Below, in pieces: positions 7,713 through 16,316 of a DNA stretch of 64,000 nucleotides. A program made the translations under genes and the position numbers. The DNA is from Hungatella hathewayi WAL-18680 (GTDB lineage: Bacteria; Bacillota; Clostridia; Lachnospirales; Lachnospiraceae): positions 137,798 to 201,797 of the forward strand of contig NZ_JH379029.1 of assembly GCF_000235505.1 (NCBI RefSeq), read 5' to 3'. The first letter of the stretch is position 1, and every line of letters begins with the position of its first letter. The notes under the pieces were generated by a model. That model saw only the letters and a program-made list of their open reading frames with translations. It had not been told where the DNA came from and did not search any database.

Positions 7713-8882
7713 TTACTGAGCTGCTGACAGATTGAGTAGTCCTCTTACTGCCCAATCATAAGTATCCATTGCCTGTAATAACTTCATATCTGCCGTTATA
7801 CTTCCTACCTGTTTCTCCACGTAAGCTGCTTGTGCCTGCAAATATTCCAGCTTACTTACCATCTTTAAATCATATTTACGCTGTACGGTTTCCATGTTCT
7901 TAGTTTCCAAAGCGAGGTCTGTCTGCGCCTGGTCATAAGCCGTTTTTGCCTGAAGCACTGCCTGGTATTGATTATTTAATGCGGCGCCTAACTGCTGCTC
8001 ATCATTTTTTATCGTTTTTTCCCAAGTAGATACCGTGCTGGTTGATGCAGCATTCTGCAATTTTCTTTTATCAATTTTTAATGTATAATTATTTTCCTTT
8101 GCCTTTTCCAAATCTACTGAAGGATTCATATTGGCTATACGATTAATATCTGCTGAAGGTAAAGCCATAATAACCGGATTGGCATCATAAGCCCAGCCAG
8201 TCGATACACATAAGTTCTGTTTTAATTTTTTTATATTTGCATCTGTACTAATAAGATTAGCTTCTAATGTTTGTACCTTATTTTGAGCATTCCATACATC
8301 AGCCTGTGTAACCATATTAAGACTTGCCTGTGCTACCGTACTATCATAGGCGGCTTTGGCCACCTCATAATTTGCCTCCAAAACCTTTCTACTTTCCAGA
8401 AGCTGCATATAACTATTCATAGAATTTTGAGCTCCACTTGCCAGTGTAGCCTCTATTTTATCAAATTGGAGTTTCTTTATCTCCCAATCGTCCTCCAACT
8501 CATCCGCCTGCTTTTCAAGGGACTTCGCCTGACTCTCCATTCCCGCAGCCGCCGCGTATTCATATCCATATGTAGGAGATGTCTCATCATCCGGATAGGA
8601 TATCGAACCATACATACTATTGGCCCGGTCACGCAAATCTGATGCAAGTTCATCTCGGGTCTTCCCCCTGTCACTCTTCAAATTATCCTGGTTATTCAGC
8701 ACCGTCACATTATATTCATGTATCAGCGCCTCCAGCTCATCATATTCCATCACATTGTCCCGCAGTTTCGCCCACTCTTCTTCCGTCCGCGAAAATTCCG
8801 GGCTGGCCAGGGCCGGCACCACGTATGTGGTGCCCATAACCGCCGCCAGACAAATCGGTGCAATCTTCTTTATCATTTTCAT
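7713..8882 (-). CDS. TolC-family protein, first copy of efflux operon
   Basis: A 389-aa TolC-like protein with a signal peptide (MKMIKKIAPICLAAV..., cleavage likely after VPALAS). Four long amphipathic helices follow, including VAKAAYDSTVAQASLNMVTQ and KMVSKLEYLQAQAAYVEKQV, the paired helices expected of TolC hairpins. It is shorter than proteobacterial TolC (about 470 residues) and lacks clear beta-barrel strands. It lies 51 bp after the RND pump and 16 bp before a paralogue, suggesting recent duplication and possibly a hetero-oligomer. The ATG has AGGAGG upstream. Confidence 0.82.
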   Translation of the reverse strand: MKMIKKIAPICLAAVMGTTYVVPALASPEFSRTEEEWAKLRDNVMEYDELEALIHEYNVTVLNNQDNLKSDRGKTRDELASDLRDRANSMYGSISYPDDETSPTYGYEYAAAAGMESQAKSLEKQADELEDDWEIKKLQFDKIEATLASGAQNSMNSYMQLLESRKVLEANYEVAKAAYDSTVAQASLNMVTQADVWNAQNKVQTLEANLISTDANIKKLKQNLCVSTGWAYDANPVIMALPSADINRIANMNPSVDLEKAKENNYTLKIDKRKLQNAASTSTVSTWEKTIKNDEQQLGAALNNQYQAVLQAKTAYDQAQTDLALETKNMETVQRKYDLKMVSKLEYLQAQAAYVEKQVGSITADMKLLQAMDTYDWAVRGLLNLSAAQ

Positions 8883-8933
8883 TGGATATCCTCCTTATGT
8901 CTCCCCCTGGGCATACACCCAGGGGGAGTTACC

Positions 8934-11900
8934 TTAATCCAAAACTGGCAATTCTTTCTTCCTATGGCTCATTATAGAATAATATACCGGTAACATCAAG
9001 AGGGATAATATGGTAGATGCTGTCAAACCGCCCACATTTACCAGTGCAAGACCCTGCATGATCTCTCCACTGTCCCCCAGCGCCAGACACATCGGTATCA
9101 TGGCTACAATTGTTGTCAGGGTCGTCATAAGGATAGGGCGAAGTCTTGTCGCACCCGCCTCAATCAGCGCCGTCTGCATATCCATATCCCGCCTGTACTG
9201 GTTCACCGTATCCACATACAGAATACCGTTATTTACAACCGTACCAATCATCATCAGGAATCCAAGCAGGGACGGCATACTGATACTCACATCTCCCAGG
9301 AACAGGAATCCAAAGGAACCAATCAGCGCAAACGGAATCGTCGTCATTACCATAATGGAGAACTTCGGTGATTCAAACTGGGCCGCCATCACGACAAATA
9401 CCAGGAATACCGCTATGGCAATGGCCTGGAACAGGGAACCGAACTCCTCGGCCATCATTTCATCCATGGTGTTCTGCGCCACGGATATCTCCGGCTTCAA
9501 GTTCACATTCACGGCCTCATTCATCAGCGTCGTTTTCGCCTTTACACGGTCCGCATCTGCGTACTCGGTATAATCACCGTTGATGGTCACCTGATACTGT
9601 TTGTTCTCACGGGTGATACTGAGCGGACTGTCCTTAAAGTTGACTTCCGCAATATCCGTGAGCGCCACGGAAGAGCCGGTCGGTGTCATGAGCACAATCC
9701 CCTTAATCTGGTTCAGTGTCTCATACTCGCCTTTTGGATATTCCACCATAACGCTGACTTCACGGCCATCCACATCCAGGGTGGTGGCTTCCTTGCCGCT
9801 CAGCATCATGTTGACAGTTCCTGCCACCTGGACAGGAGCCAGGCCCTCGGCAGCTGCCTTCACCGGGTCAATATCTATCTTCACCAGCGGCGCCGCGTTC
9901 TCTAAGCTGGAGTGAACCTTGGTCACATCCGGCCGGGCAACCAGCTCATTTACAATCTGGTCCGACACCGCCTTCAAGTCGTCATACTGGGTACTCTGTA
10001 AAATAACCTCGAAATTATCGCTGCTTCCAACCATCATGCTGACCGTGCTGCTCTCGGACATGGTGATGTTACAGTTTGGAATGGCATTCATAGCCGGCTT
10101 CCAGGATTTCAGCACATCGGCTGTCTCCATGGTTCTGTCTTTCTTTAAGTAAACCGTCAGACTCGCCCCGGAACCTCCCATGCTGAGTCCGCTTCCACCG
10201 TAGGAAAGCATATAGGACTTCATGTTCGGGTCCGCCGTCACAACCGCTTCCGCCTGCTGCATAATTCCGTTCACTTCCTCCAGTGAAAGTCCCGGTCTCG
10301 TCTCAATGCTGACGGAGATGGTACCCTCATCGTTGGCCGGTATCAGCTCCGAGCGAAGCTGTGATGCCATGAGGAAGGACAATATCAAAAGTGCGATGGA
10401 GGTAAACATTACCGTCTTTTTCTTCGGCAGTATCTTCACCATCAGCTTCCGGTAACCCCTCTGAAGCGCATCCACGCCCTTGGACAGCGGGGCATTTTCC
10501 TTCTCCTTCGGACGGTACATGGTGTAACACAGCGGCACCACCGTCATAGCGGAGATTAAGGATGCCAGCATACAGAATACAATGGTAAAGCCCAGCGGCT
10601 TAAACATCTGCCCAACCATTCCCTCCAGGAATGCCATCGGCAGGAATACCACGCAGGTGGTAATCGTAGAACCGATGATGGACTGGAGCACGATACCGCT
10701 GCCTTGCAGGGCCGCCCCCGTATACTCTCTAAATCCCACACCTTTTGTGGAACGGAAACAGCTTTCCAGTACAACGATGGAGTTATCCACCATCATTCCG
10801 ACGCCAAGCACCAGGGAACTGAGCGTAATTACGTTCAGTGAAAATCCCATCACATTCATGGCAATCAATGCCGTCATGATAGATACCGGAATGGAACTTC
10901 CGACTATCATGGAAGCCTTAAAGTCCCCAAAGAACAGGAAGATAACAATCATGGAGACAATAATCGCCGCTATCATGGTCTCCACCACGGTCTTTAAGGA
11001 CGACTGAATCATCTCACTGTTATCGCTGACCACCACGATATCCAAATCCGGGTCCGCCGCTTTCAGCTTCTCCACAACTCTCTTCACAGAGCTTGCCACT
11101 TCCATGTCACTGCTGCTCTGCTGTTTTTTGATGCCCAGAGAAATGGTATCTTTGCCATTGTAACGGCCGATACTGCTCTGTTCCTCCAGCGCCGCGTAGA
11201 CATTGGCCACATCCTCAAGATAAATAATGTCGCCGCTTCCCACCGTAATGGGAATACTCTTCAACTTCTCCACCGTATCATAATCCACACCGGAGGTCAC
11301 GGAAAGGCTCTGGGAGCCCACCATGGTGTCGCCCACCGGGTAGGAGAAACTTCCGCTGGAAATCGCGGATACAATGGAGTTCATATTCAGATGGTACTGG
11401 TTTAATTTGTCGGACAGCAGCTCAATTCTCACATACTGTGCCTGGCCGCCGCTCATGTCCACGCTTGCTACATTGGACAGCTTCTCAAATTCCGGTACAA
11501 TCTCGTTATCTACATAGTTATATAAGTTTTCCTGCGCATCATTGTTAATCGCCAGATAAATACTTGGCTGGCTGTTGATGTCCATCTCCATGATGCTTGG
11601 GGTCTGGGCATCCTCCGGCAGTTCCGACTGGACACTGTCCATTTTCTTCTTCAAATCGGTGTATGCCTTATCCATGTCAGTGCCGTACTCATATTCCAGA
11701 AGAACGATGGATACATTTTCACTGGACATGGAGGTGGTGTTTTTAATTCCGTTTAAGATACCTACCTGATCCTCGATCGGTCCCGTCACCAGCTCGTTGA
11801 TATCATCCGGGCTGGCGCCTGGATATACCGTGCTGACAAGCATCATCGGCATGTTCATCTCCGGAATCAGCTCCAGCTTGGAGGAGGTAACGGAAGAAAG

Positions 11901-11975
11901 ACCAAATACCACCAGACACAGAATTGCCAATACTGTTGTAACCGGCCGTTTGAGGACGTATTTTGTTAAACCCAT
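8934..11975 (-). CDS. RND-family efflux permease (AcrB/HAE1-like)
   Basis: Proton-driven multidrug or lipophile exporter of 1013 aa, the full length of the HAE1 RND family. It has an N-terminal helix (KRPVTTVLAILCLVVFGLSS), a first large extracellular loop, and a central membrane block whose fourth helix carries VLGVGMMVDNSIVVLE with the paired acidic residues of the proton relay. A second loop and a C-terminal block (LLGFLMMIGTVVNNGILYVD) follow. It is flanked by its adaptor (13 bp) and two TolC-like proteins in one operon under TetR control. RND pumps are less usual in single-membrane bacteria. The substrate is unknown; drugs, bile acids or lipids are possible. GAGGAGG precedes the ATG. Confidence 0.93.
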   Translation of the reverse strand: MGLTKYVLKRPVTTVLAILCLVVFGLSSVTSSKLELIPEMNMPMMLVSTVYPGASPDDINELVTGPIEDQVGILNGIKNTTSMSSENVSIVLLEYEYGTDMDKAYTDLKKKMDSVQSELPEDAQTPSIMEMDINSQPSIYLAINNDAQENLYNYVDNEIVPEFEKLSNVASVDMSGGQAQYVRIELLSDKLNQYHLNMNSIVSAISSGSFSYPVGDTMVGSQSLSVTSGVDYDTVEKLKSIPITVGSGDIIYLEDVANVYAALEEQSSIGRYNGKDTISLGIKKQQSSSDMEVASSVKRVVEKLKAADPDLDIVVVSDNSEMIQSSLKTVVETMIAAIIVSMIVIFLFFGDFKASMIVGSSIPVSIMTALIAMNVMGFSLNVITLSSLVLGVGMMVDNSIVVLESCFRSTKGVGFREYTGAALQGSGIVLQSIIGSTITTCVVFLPMAFLEGMVGQMFKPLGFTIVFCMLASLISAMTVVPLCYTMYRPKEKENAPLSKGVDALQRGYRKLMVKILPKKKTVMFTSIALLILSFLMASQLRSELIPANDEGTISVSIETRPGLSLEEVNGIMQQAEAVVTADPNMKSYMLSYGGSGLSMGGSGASLTVYLKKDRTMETADVLKSWKPAMNAIPNCNITMSESSTVSMMVGSSDNFEVILQSTQYDDLKAVSDQIVNELVARPDVTKVHSSLENAAPLVKIDIDPVKAAAEGLAPVQVAGTVNMMLSGKEATTLDVDGREVSVMVEYPKGEYETLNQIKGIVLMTPTGSSVALTDIAEVNFKDSPLSITRENKQYQVTINGDYTEYADADRVKAKTTLMNEAVNVNLKPEISVAQNTMDEMMAEEFGSLFQAIAIAVFLVFVVMAAQFESPKFSIMVMTTIPFALIGSFGFLFLGDVSISMPSLLGFLMMIGTVVNNGILYVDTVNQYRRDMDMQTALIEAGATRLRPILMTTLTTIVAMIPMCLALGDSGEIMQGLALVNVGGLTASTILSLLMLPVYYSIMSHRKKELPVLD

Positions 11976-11988
11976 GATGTCCCCTCCT

Positions 11989-13116
11989 CTACTGTGCCTG
12001 AACTTCAGTTGACGGTTCTTCTGTTGTCTCTGATTCAGTTGTCATTTCACTGGCTCCCGCCTTCTCTTTTGCCAGGTCTACCGGTGCGCCCTCATACAGT
12101 TCCGGACTCCATGTGGTGATAACCTGGTCTTCCATAGTCAGGCCGGTGAGAATCTCAATTTGTTCGGCGTCACTGATTCCCGTGGTAACCGGTATTTTAT
12201 GTACAATTCCTCTGTCATAGGTATAGACAAATGCATCCCCATCCTCATAATAGATGGCGTCGATTGGCAGCGTCATAATGTTGTCTGCCTTCTCGGATAT
12301 CACATACAGCTTGACGGAGGTTCCCGTTGCCAGGGCATCGCCGTCCGCTACGGAAGCCTTCACCTTGAACAGTCCTGTGGCCGCATCCACCATGGAGCTG
12401 ACCTCCGTAATGGTGCCATCGTAATTGCTGCCATTCTTCTCCACGCGGATCTGGTCGCCTTCGCTCAGTCCCCCGGCCACACGCTCTGTCACGGAGAAGG
12501 AGATGGCTTTGCTTCCCTCACCGGAAATCACGCATATCAGGTTCTGCTGGGACACCAGGTCATGGACGTTCATATCCACATTTTCCACCACACCGGAGAT
12601 GGGGGCGGTAATGTTGCTGTACTCCACCTGCATATCATATGCCAGTTTTGCTCCGTCATACTGAATCTGTGCGGATTGCACACCGGACTGCACCTGCTCA
12701 AACGCCTGGGCGGAAATGTCTCCGCTCTGGTACAGCACCTGCATTCTGGCCAGATTGGTTCTGGCATCGTTCAGCGCAATCGTCGCCGCATCCAGATTCA
12801 ACTTGGCGCTGTCCACCTGCTTGGTGTCAATCCTGCAAAGCAGCTGGCCCTCTGTCACCACGTCTCCGGCTTTCACCAGGACTTCTGTCACCTCTCCTCC
12901 CATTTTCGGGATTATGTAAACTAAATCGGACGGTTCCACCTTGCCAATCAGCCCCGTTGACAGTTCGATATTTCCCGTCTGCGGGTTCTGGACTCTGACA
13001 ACCGGCGCCGCTACCGCCTCCGACTGTTCCTTGGGCTTTAAGAATCGGGGAAGTATCAGCGCCCCCAGCGCGATGACTACCACTGCACCAATAGCGATTT
13101 TTGCACTCTTTTTCAT
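11989..13116 (-). CDS. RND efflux adaptor (membrane fusion) protein
   Basis: Periplasmic-adaptor/HlyD-like subunit of 375 aa linking the RND pump to the TolC-like proteins. It has an N-terminal membrane anchor (about 6-25), a biotinyl-lipoyl-like half (VYIIPKMGGEVTEVLVKAGDVVTEGQLL), an alpha-hairpin (about 105-160), the second lipoyl half (NITAPISGVVENVDMNVHDLV), then beta-barrel and membrane-proximal domains. The C-terminus is Glu/Thr-rich. It starts 30 bp after the tetR stop and has AGGAG ahead of the ATG. It is expected to be exported and anchored at the outer face of the membrane. Confidence 0.92.
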   Translation of the reverse strand: MKKSAKIAIGAVVVIALGALILPRFLKPKEQSEAVAAPVVRVQNPQTGNIELSTGLIGKVEPSDLVYIIPKMGGEVTEVLVKAGDVVTEGQLLCRIDTKQVDSAKLNLDAATIALNDARTNLARMQVLYQSGDISAQAFEQVQSGVQSAQIQYDGAKLAYDMQVEYSNITAPISGVVENVDMNVHDLVSQQNLICVISGEGSKAISFSVTERVAGGLSEGDQIRVEKNGSNYDGTITEVSSMVDAATGLFKVKASVADGDALATGTSVKLYVISEKADNIMTLPIDAIYYEDGDAFVYTYDRGIVHKIPVTTGISDAEQIEILTGLTMEDQVITTWSPELYEGAPVDLAKEKAGASEMTTESETTEEPSTEVQAQ

Positions 13117-13146
13117 TTCTCTATTCTCCTCTTTTTGATGTCATAC

Positions 13147-13758
13147 TTAATCTTGTATATTCTTACTCGCGCCGCGCTTCAATATCTCCAGGCGTCTTGT
13201 AAAAACTCTGTTTACCTCATCCAGGCTGGCTCCATTCTTGTAAAACTGTCCAATCGCTTCACCAAGAATTCCACAGCCAATTGTCATAATATCGTGCATC
13301 CCTTCGTCATCCGGGCTGCACAGATTTGAGGTATCGACATATTTGCGAATCCAGGCTCCCATTCCGTCATCCGTTTCACATTCTCTCCGGAGTATTTGTT
13401 CCACCTCCGGGTATGTCGCGACATTTCGAAACAGTTGAAATACATCGTGGTTGCTGCAATATTTCAATCCCTGCTGCAGTAATCCATGAAACATTTCCCA
13501 GATATCTCCGTGACTCTCTTCGAGGAGTTCAATCGCTAGTTCCTTTCCCTTACTTTTCGTGTCCTGTAATATAAACGACAGAACATCCGCTTTGTCTTCA
13601 AAATAAGTATAGAAACTTCCTCTGGAAATATCCGCGCTCTGAATCATCTTATTAATAGATGCCTTTTCATAAGGTACTCTGATAAATTCTCTTATGGCCG
13701 CATCACGGATTGCCTTTTTCTTTTCTTCCGGAAGACGATAAAACCGCGCTGTGGGCAT
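13147..13758 (-). CDS. TetR/AcrR-family repressor of the efflux operon
   Basis: A 203-aa one-component regulator. The N-terminal TetR helix-turn-helix is clear (AIRDAAIREF ... ASINKMIQSADISRGSFYTYFEDKADVL), followed by an all-helical ligand-binding domain. It is the first gene of the efflux operon, 30 bp ahead of the adaptor, and its promoter carries two inverted repeats of the TGACA-N3-TGTCA type, so autorepression relieved by a pump substrate is likely. The ATG has AGGAG ten bases upstream. The operator assignment is inferred from position and symmetry. Confidence 0.92.
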   Translation of the reverse strand: MPTARFYRLPEEKKKAIRDAAIREFIRVPYEKASINKMIQSADISRGSFYTYFEDKADVLSFILQDTKSKGKELAIELLEESHGDIWEMFHGLLQQGLKYCSNHDVFQLFRNVATYPEVEQILRRECETDDGMGAWIRKYVDTSNLCSPDDEGMHDIMTIGCGILGEAIGQFYKNGASLDEVNRVFTRRLEILKRGASKNIQD

Positions 13759-13836
13759 GCTCTTTCCACTCCTTTCCTAATCCGCCGCTTCCTGTATCAT
13801 GAATATTCGGATAGATTATCCAACATTACAAAAAAG

Positions 13837-13849
13837 TGACAACATGTCA
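13837..13849. promoter_or_regulatory. TetR operator 1 (downstream of the -10 box)
   Basis: Inverted repeat TGACA-ACA-TGTCA lying just downstream of the -10 box, over the transcription start. It shares both half-sites with the second operator at 13859-13871. Confidence 0.7.
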
Positions 13850-13851
13850 TC

Positions 13852-13880
13852 ATTATAATGACACCTTGTCACCTTGTCAA
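13852..13880 (-). promoter_or_regulatory. Consensus sigma-A promoter of the efflux operon
   Basis: On the minus strand TTGACA (reverse of 13875-13880), exactly 17 bp, then TATAAT (reverse of 13852-13857). Both hexamers match consensus perfectly, so this would be very strong if not repressed. Confidence 0.9.
13859..13871. promoter_or_regulatory. TetR operator 2 (promoter spacer)
   Basis: Inverted repeat TGACA-CCT-TGTCA between the -35 and -10 boxes, with centre-to-centre spacing of 22 bp from the other operator, about two helical turns. A further TTGTCA half-site overlaps the -35 box. Confidence 0.7.
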
Positions 13881-13951
13881 TGCTGGTTATAAATATTTTA
13901 TAATTGTTTATAGTTCATTCATGTTCTGATAAATTCTTAACCGTCTTGATT

Positions 13952-14146
13952 CTATGACTTCTGTCCGTCCAGCATCTCCTTCAATGCCTCATCGCCGTCA
14001 TCAATCCAGACGTCCTCCTCGTCCCCGTTCAGTCCCAGGAACAGGGCCAGCCTCCGCTCGTCGTCGCTGTTGTTCCACTGGCTCACGTACCGGTCTATCT
14101 CCTCAAATTCAATTTCACCGGCCAGATAACGCTCTTTAAATGTCAT
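13952..14146 (-). CDS. Small acidic protein coupled to the GntR regulator
   Basis: A 64-aa, strongly acidic, apparently soluble protein beginning MTFKERYLAGEIEFEEID and ending ALKEMLDGQKS. Its ATG overlaps the stop of the GntR gene by four bases (ATGA), a typical translational-coupling arrangement, which supports it as a real gene. I do not recognise a domain and assign no function. Its composition does not suggest a DNA-binding or membrane protein. Confidence 0.6.
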   Translation of the reverse strand: MTFKERYLAGEIEFEEIDRYVSQWNNSDDERRLALFLGLNGDEEDVWIDDGDEALKEMLDGQKS

Positions 14147-14817
14147 TCTTTCTCCTTTATATTGCGGGATACCGTAATTTCCTGGTTGTCAATATGCTCT
14201 CTCATGGCCTCCTTGGCCTCCGCCACATGACGGCCCTTGATGGCCTTCAATATCTTCTCATGCTCGATGAGAAGCACCTGGCGCTTGTCCGCGTCCTTGA
14301 TGTACTCCAGGCGGTAGCGGTACATCTGCTCTCTTAAGTTATTGAGAATCTGTACCAGCCTTGCATTGCCGGTTCCATAGTAAATGATATCGTGATAGGC
14401 TTCGTCGCTCTCCGCGATGGCCATGGCGTCGCCTTTGTTCACCGCTTCCCGGAAGGCAAGCTGCGCCTCCTCCAGCTGTTTTACCTCATCCTCTCCCATT
14501 CTTTGGCAGGCCAGCTCGATGGCCAGCTCCTCCAAAGAGCGGCGCACCTCCAGCACGTCCCGCAGACTCTTCTCAGAGATTTTGGCTACCTCGGCGCCCT
14601 TTCTTGGAATCATCAGAACCAGGCCCTCCAGCTCCAGTTTGCGGATTGCCTCGCGAATCGGGGTTCTGCTCACTCCCAGCCGCTCCGCCAGCTGAATCTC
14701 CATCAGACGCTCCCCCGGCGCCAGCTCTCCCTTTAAAATCGCCTGTCTGAGTGTATTAAATACCACGTCCCTGAGTGGCAGATATTCATTCATATTTACC
14801 TTTAAATCATTGTCCAT
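14143..14817 (-). CDS. GntR-family regulator with FCD ligand domain
   Basis: A 224-aa FadR-subfamily regulator. The N-terminal winged helix reads LRQAILKGELAPGERL ... LAERLGVSRTPIREAIRKLELEGLV; the C-terminal FCD domain contains the acidic/histidine metal-binding positions (for example ESDEAYHDIIYYGTGN and a late HIDNQE). It follows ispE by 11 bp and shares its promoter, next to which lies a TTGTATACAA palindrome typical of GntR operators, so it may autoregulate the ispE unit. GGAGG lies six bases before the ATG. The ligand is unknown. Confidence 0.88.
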   Translation of the reverse strand: MDNDLKVNMNEYLPLRDVVFNTLRQAILKGELAPGERLMEIQLAERLGVSRTPIREAIRKLELEGLVLMIPRKGAEVAKISEKSLRDVLEVRRSLEELAIELACQRMGEDEVKQLEEAQLAFREAVNKGDAMAIAESDEAYHDIIYYGTGNARLVQILNNLREQMYRYRLEYIKDADKRQVLLIEHEKILKAIKGRHVAEAKEAMREHIDNQEITVSRNIKEKE

Positions 14818-14828
14818 CGGGTGCCTCC

Positions 14829-15719
14829 TTATGCTTTGTTGTTATAAAAATTAGTCAAATAAACCTGTTTCGCCAAATGCTGGTATTGGCCGTAGCGCAG
14901 CACCTCGTGGGCCTCCTGGGCCGCTCTGGGGCTGGTGAAAAGGCCGAATACCGTGGGTCCGCTGCCACTCATCATGGCGCCTGCGGCTCCGTACTCCTTC
15001 ATCACATCTTTGATTTTCTCAATCACCGGATATTCCTTTATGGTGACTGTCTCCAGCACATTGCCGAATCTGGACGCCAGCAACTGGACATCCCGGTTTT
15101 TGATGGCCTCTATCATGCCATCGATATCCGGATGCTGCTCCGGGCGCAAATCGTTGGCGTGAAGATTGTCGTAGACAAATTTGGTGGATACGCTGATGCC
15201 GGGCTTGGCTATGAGAACCTGACACTGTGGCATGGGAGGCAGGGGGGTCAATACTTCACCGATTCCCTCCGCAAGAGCGGTTCCACGCATGACACAGTAA
15301 GGCACATCCGCGCCGATGCGCACGCCCCGTTTCATCAGCCCCTCCATGGTCAGACCCAGTCCAAACATCTTGTTGACGCCAAACAGCACCGCCGCCGCGT
15401 CACTGCTGCCTCCGGCCATACCGGCAGCCACAGGAATAAACTTTTTTAATTTAATGTGAACCCCATGGGGGATTTGAAACTCTTTTAATAACAGGTCCGC
15501 CGCTTTGTAGACCAGGTTATTCTCGTTGTTGGGAAGATAATAAAGATTTGTCTCAACCTCTATCCCAGGCTCGTCCCGGTAAATGATGTCGATTCTGTCA
15601 TACAGACCCACCGTCTGCATAATCATCCGCACCTCATGATAGCCATCGTCCCGTTTTCGAAGGACATCCAGTCCCAGGTTAATCTTGCCGTAGGCCTTCA
15701 GGCCCAGGTGTTTTATCAT
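14829..15719 (-). CDS. ispE: 4-diphosphocytidyl-2-C-methyl-D-erythritol kinase
   Basis: GHMP-superfamily kinase of the non-mevalonate (MEP) isoprenoid pathway, 296 aa, which phosphorylates CDP-methylerythritol in the cytoplasm. The N-terminus AYGKINLGLDVLRKRDDGYHEVRMIMQTV, the glycine-rich ATP motif PVAAGMAGGSSDAAAVL and the late MSGSGPTVFGLF motif are all in place. The ATG has AGGAG seven bases upstream. It is the first gene of an unusual unit with a GntR regulator and a 64-aa protein. Confidence 0.96.
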   Translation of the reverse strand: MIKHLGLKAYGKINLGLDVLRKRDDGYHEVRMIMQTVGLYDRIDIIYRDEPGIEVETNLYYLPNNENNLVYKAADLLLKEFQIPHGVHIKLKKFIPVAAGMAGGSSDAAAVLFGVNKMFGLGLTMEGLMKRGVRIGADVPYCVMRGTALAEGIGEVLTPLPPMPQCQVLIAKPGISVSTKFVYDNLHANDLRPEQHPDIDGMIEAIKNRDVQLLASRFGNVLETVTIKEYPVIEKIKDVMKEYGAAGAMMSGSGPTVFGLFTSPRAAQEAHEVLRYGQYQHLAKQVYLTNFYNNKA

Positions 15720-15759
15720 AATACTGCTCCTTAACTTCAGATTGTACTAATGCATTTTT

Positions 15760-15769
15760 TTGTATACAA
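15760..15769. promoter_or_regulatory. Palindromic operator-like site at the ispE promoter
   Basis: TTGTATACAA, a perfect palindrome of the type bound by FadR/FCD GntR proteins, immediately downstream of the -10 box of the ispE promoter. The probable ligand is the GntR protein encoded in the same operon; inferred. Confidence 0.5.
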
Positions 15770-15772
15770 TAT

Positions 15773-15801
15773 ATTATAAACTCCCCCAGGGAAAAACACA
15801 A
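15773..15801 (-). promoter_or_regulatory. ispE: Promoter of the ispE-gntR unit
   Basis: Minus-strand TTGTGT (reverse of 15796-15801), 17 bp, TATAAT (reverse of 15773-15778), about 55 bp upstream of the ispE start. Confidence 0.7.
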
Positions 15802-15817
15802 GCGAATCAAAAAAGAT

Positions 15818-15845
15818 TTGACAAATGATTTCCCACGTGTATAAT
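15818..15845 (+). promoter_or_regulatory. Promoter of the P-II / AmtB nitrogen unit
   Basis: TTGACA (15818-15823), 16 bp, TATAAT (15840-15845). The start site should be near 15852, only about 12 bases before a terminator-type hairpin. Confidence 0.8.
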
Positions 15846-15863
15846 ATGGTGTATATTGAACGA

Positions 15864-15899
15864 GGGCGTTCCGTGAAGACGGAGACGCCCTTTTTCTTT
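15864..15899 (+). terminator. Leader terminator/attenuator before the P-II gene
   Basis: GGGCGT-TCCGT (15864-15874) pairs with ACGGA and ACGCCC (15879-15890), followed by TTTTTCTTT. It lies between the promoter and the P-II start codon, so full-length transcription needs readthrough or antitermination. An ANTAR-type antiterminator is a possibility, but I do not see the canonical paired hexaloops. Confidence 0.75.
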
Positions 15900-15944
15900 A
15901 GCATCATTTGTATCACTAAATTATTTATGAGGAGGATGTGCTGT

Positions 15945-16283
15945 ATGAAGAAACTGGAAATCATTGTCCGGCCGGAGAAGCTGGAAGACTTGAAAGGCAT
16001 TCTGGAGGGCTGCCGGGCCAACGGTATCATGATAAGCAATATCATGGGCTATGGGAACCAGAAGGGTTATACCCAGATGTACCGCGGTACCACGTACACG
16101 GTGAACCTGCTTCCGAAAATGAAAGTGGAGACGGTTGTCCCGGAGGATATCGCGGAGACGATCATTGACAAGGTTGTGAAGGAGATTACTACCGGGAACT
16201 ACGGTGATGGCAAAATCTTTATTTATGATGTTCAGGATGCGGTTCGTATCCGCACTGGAGAGAGAGGCGTCGAAGCTCTGTAA
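15945..16283 (+). CDS. P-II family nitrogen regulatory protein
   Basis: Trimeric nitrogen-signal protein, 112 aa, the standard length. The T-loop reads GNQKGYTQMYRGTTYTVNL with Tyr51 (the residue uridylylated in Enterobacteria) conserved. The B-loop (TGNYGDGKIFIYDV) and C-loop (RIRTGERG) are also present. The ATG at 15945 has AGGAGG nine bases upstream; the open frame extends further upstream only because it runs through the leader. It lies directly before amtB, the usual partner, whose channel P-II proteins plug when nitrogen is plentiful. Confidence 0.94.
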   Translation: MKKLEIIVRPEKLEDLKGILEGCRANGIMISNIMGYGNQKGYTQMYRGTTYTVNLLPKMKVETVVPEDIAETIIDKVVKEITTGNYGDGKIFIYDVQDAVRIRTGERGVEAL

Positions 16284-16316
16284 CAGTTCAAGTTCATACA
16301 CAATCCCCCAATTATC

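Noticed and set aside
15825-15944. Longer start for the P-II gene
   Set aside because: The added 40 residues are encoded by the promoter and leader-terminator; the ATG at 15945 has an ideal ribosome binding site and gives the standard 112-residue protein.
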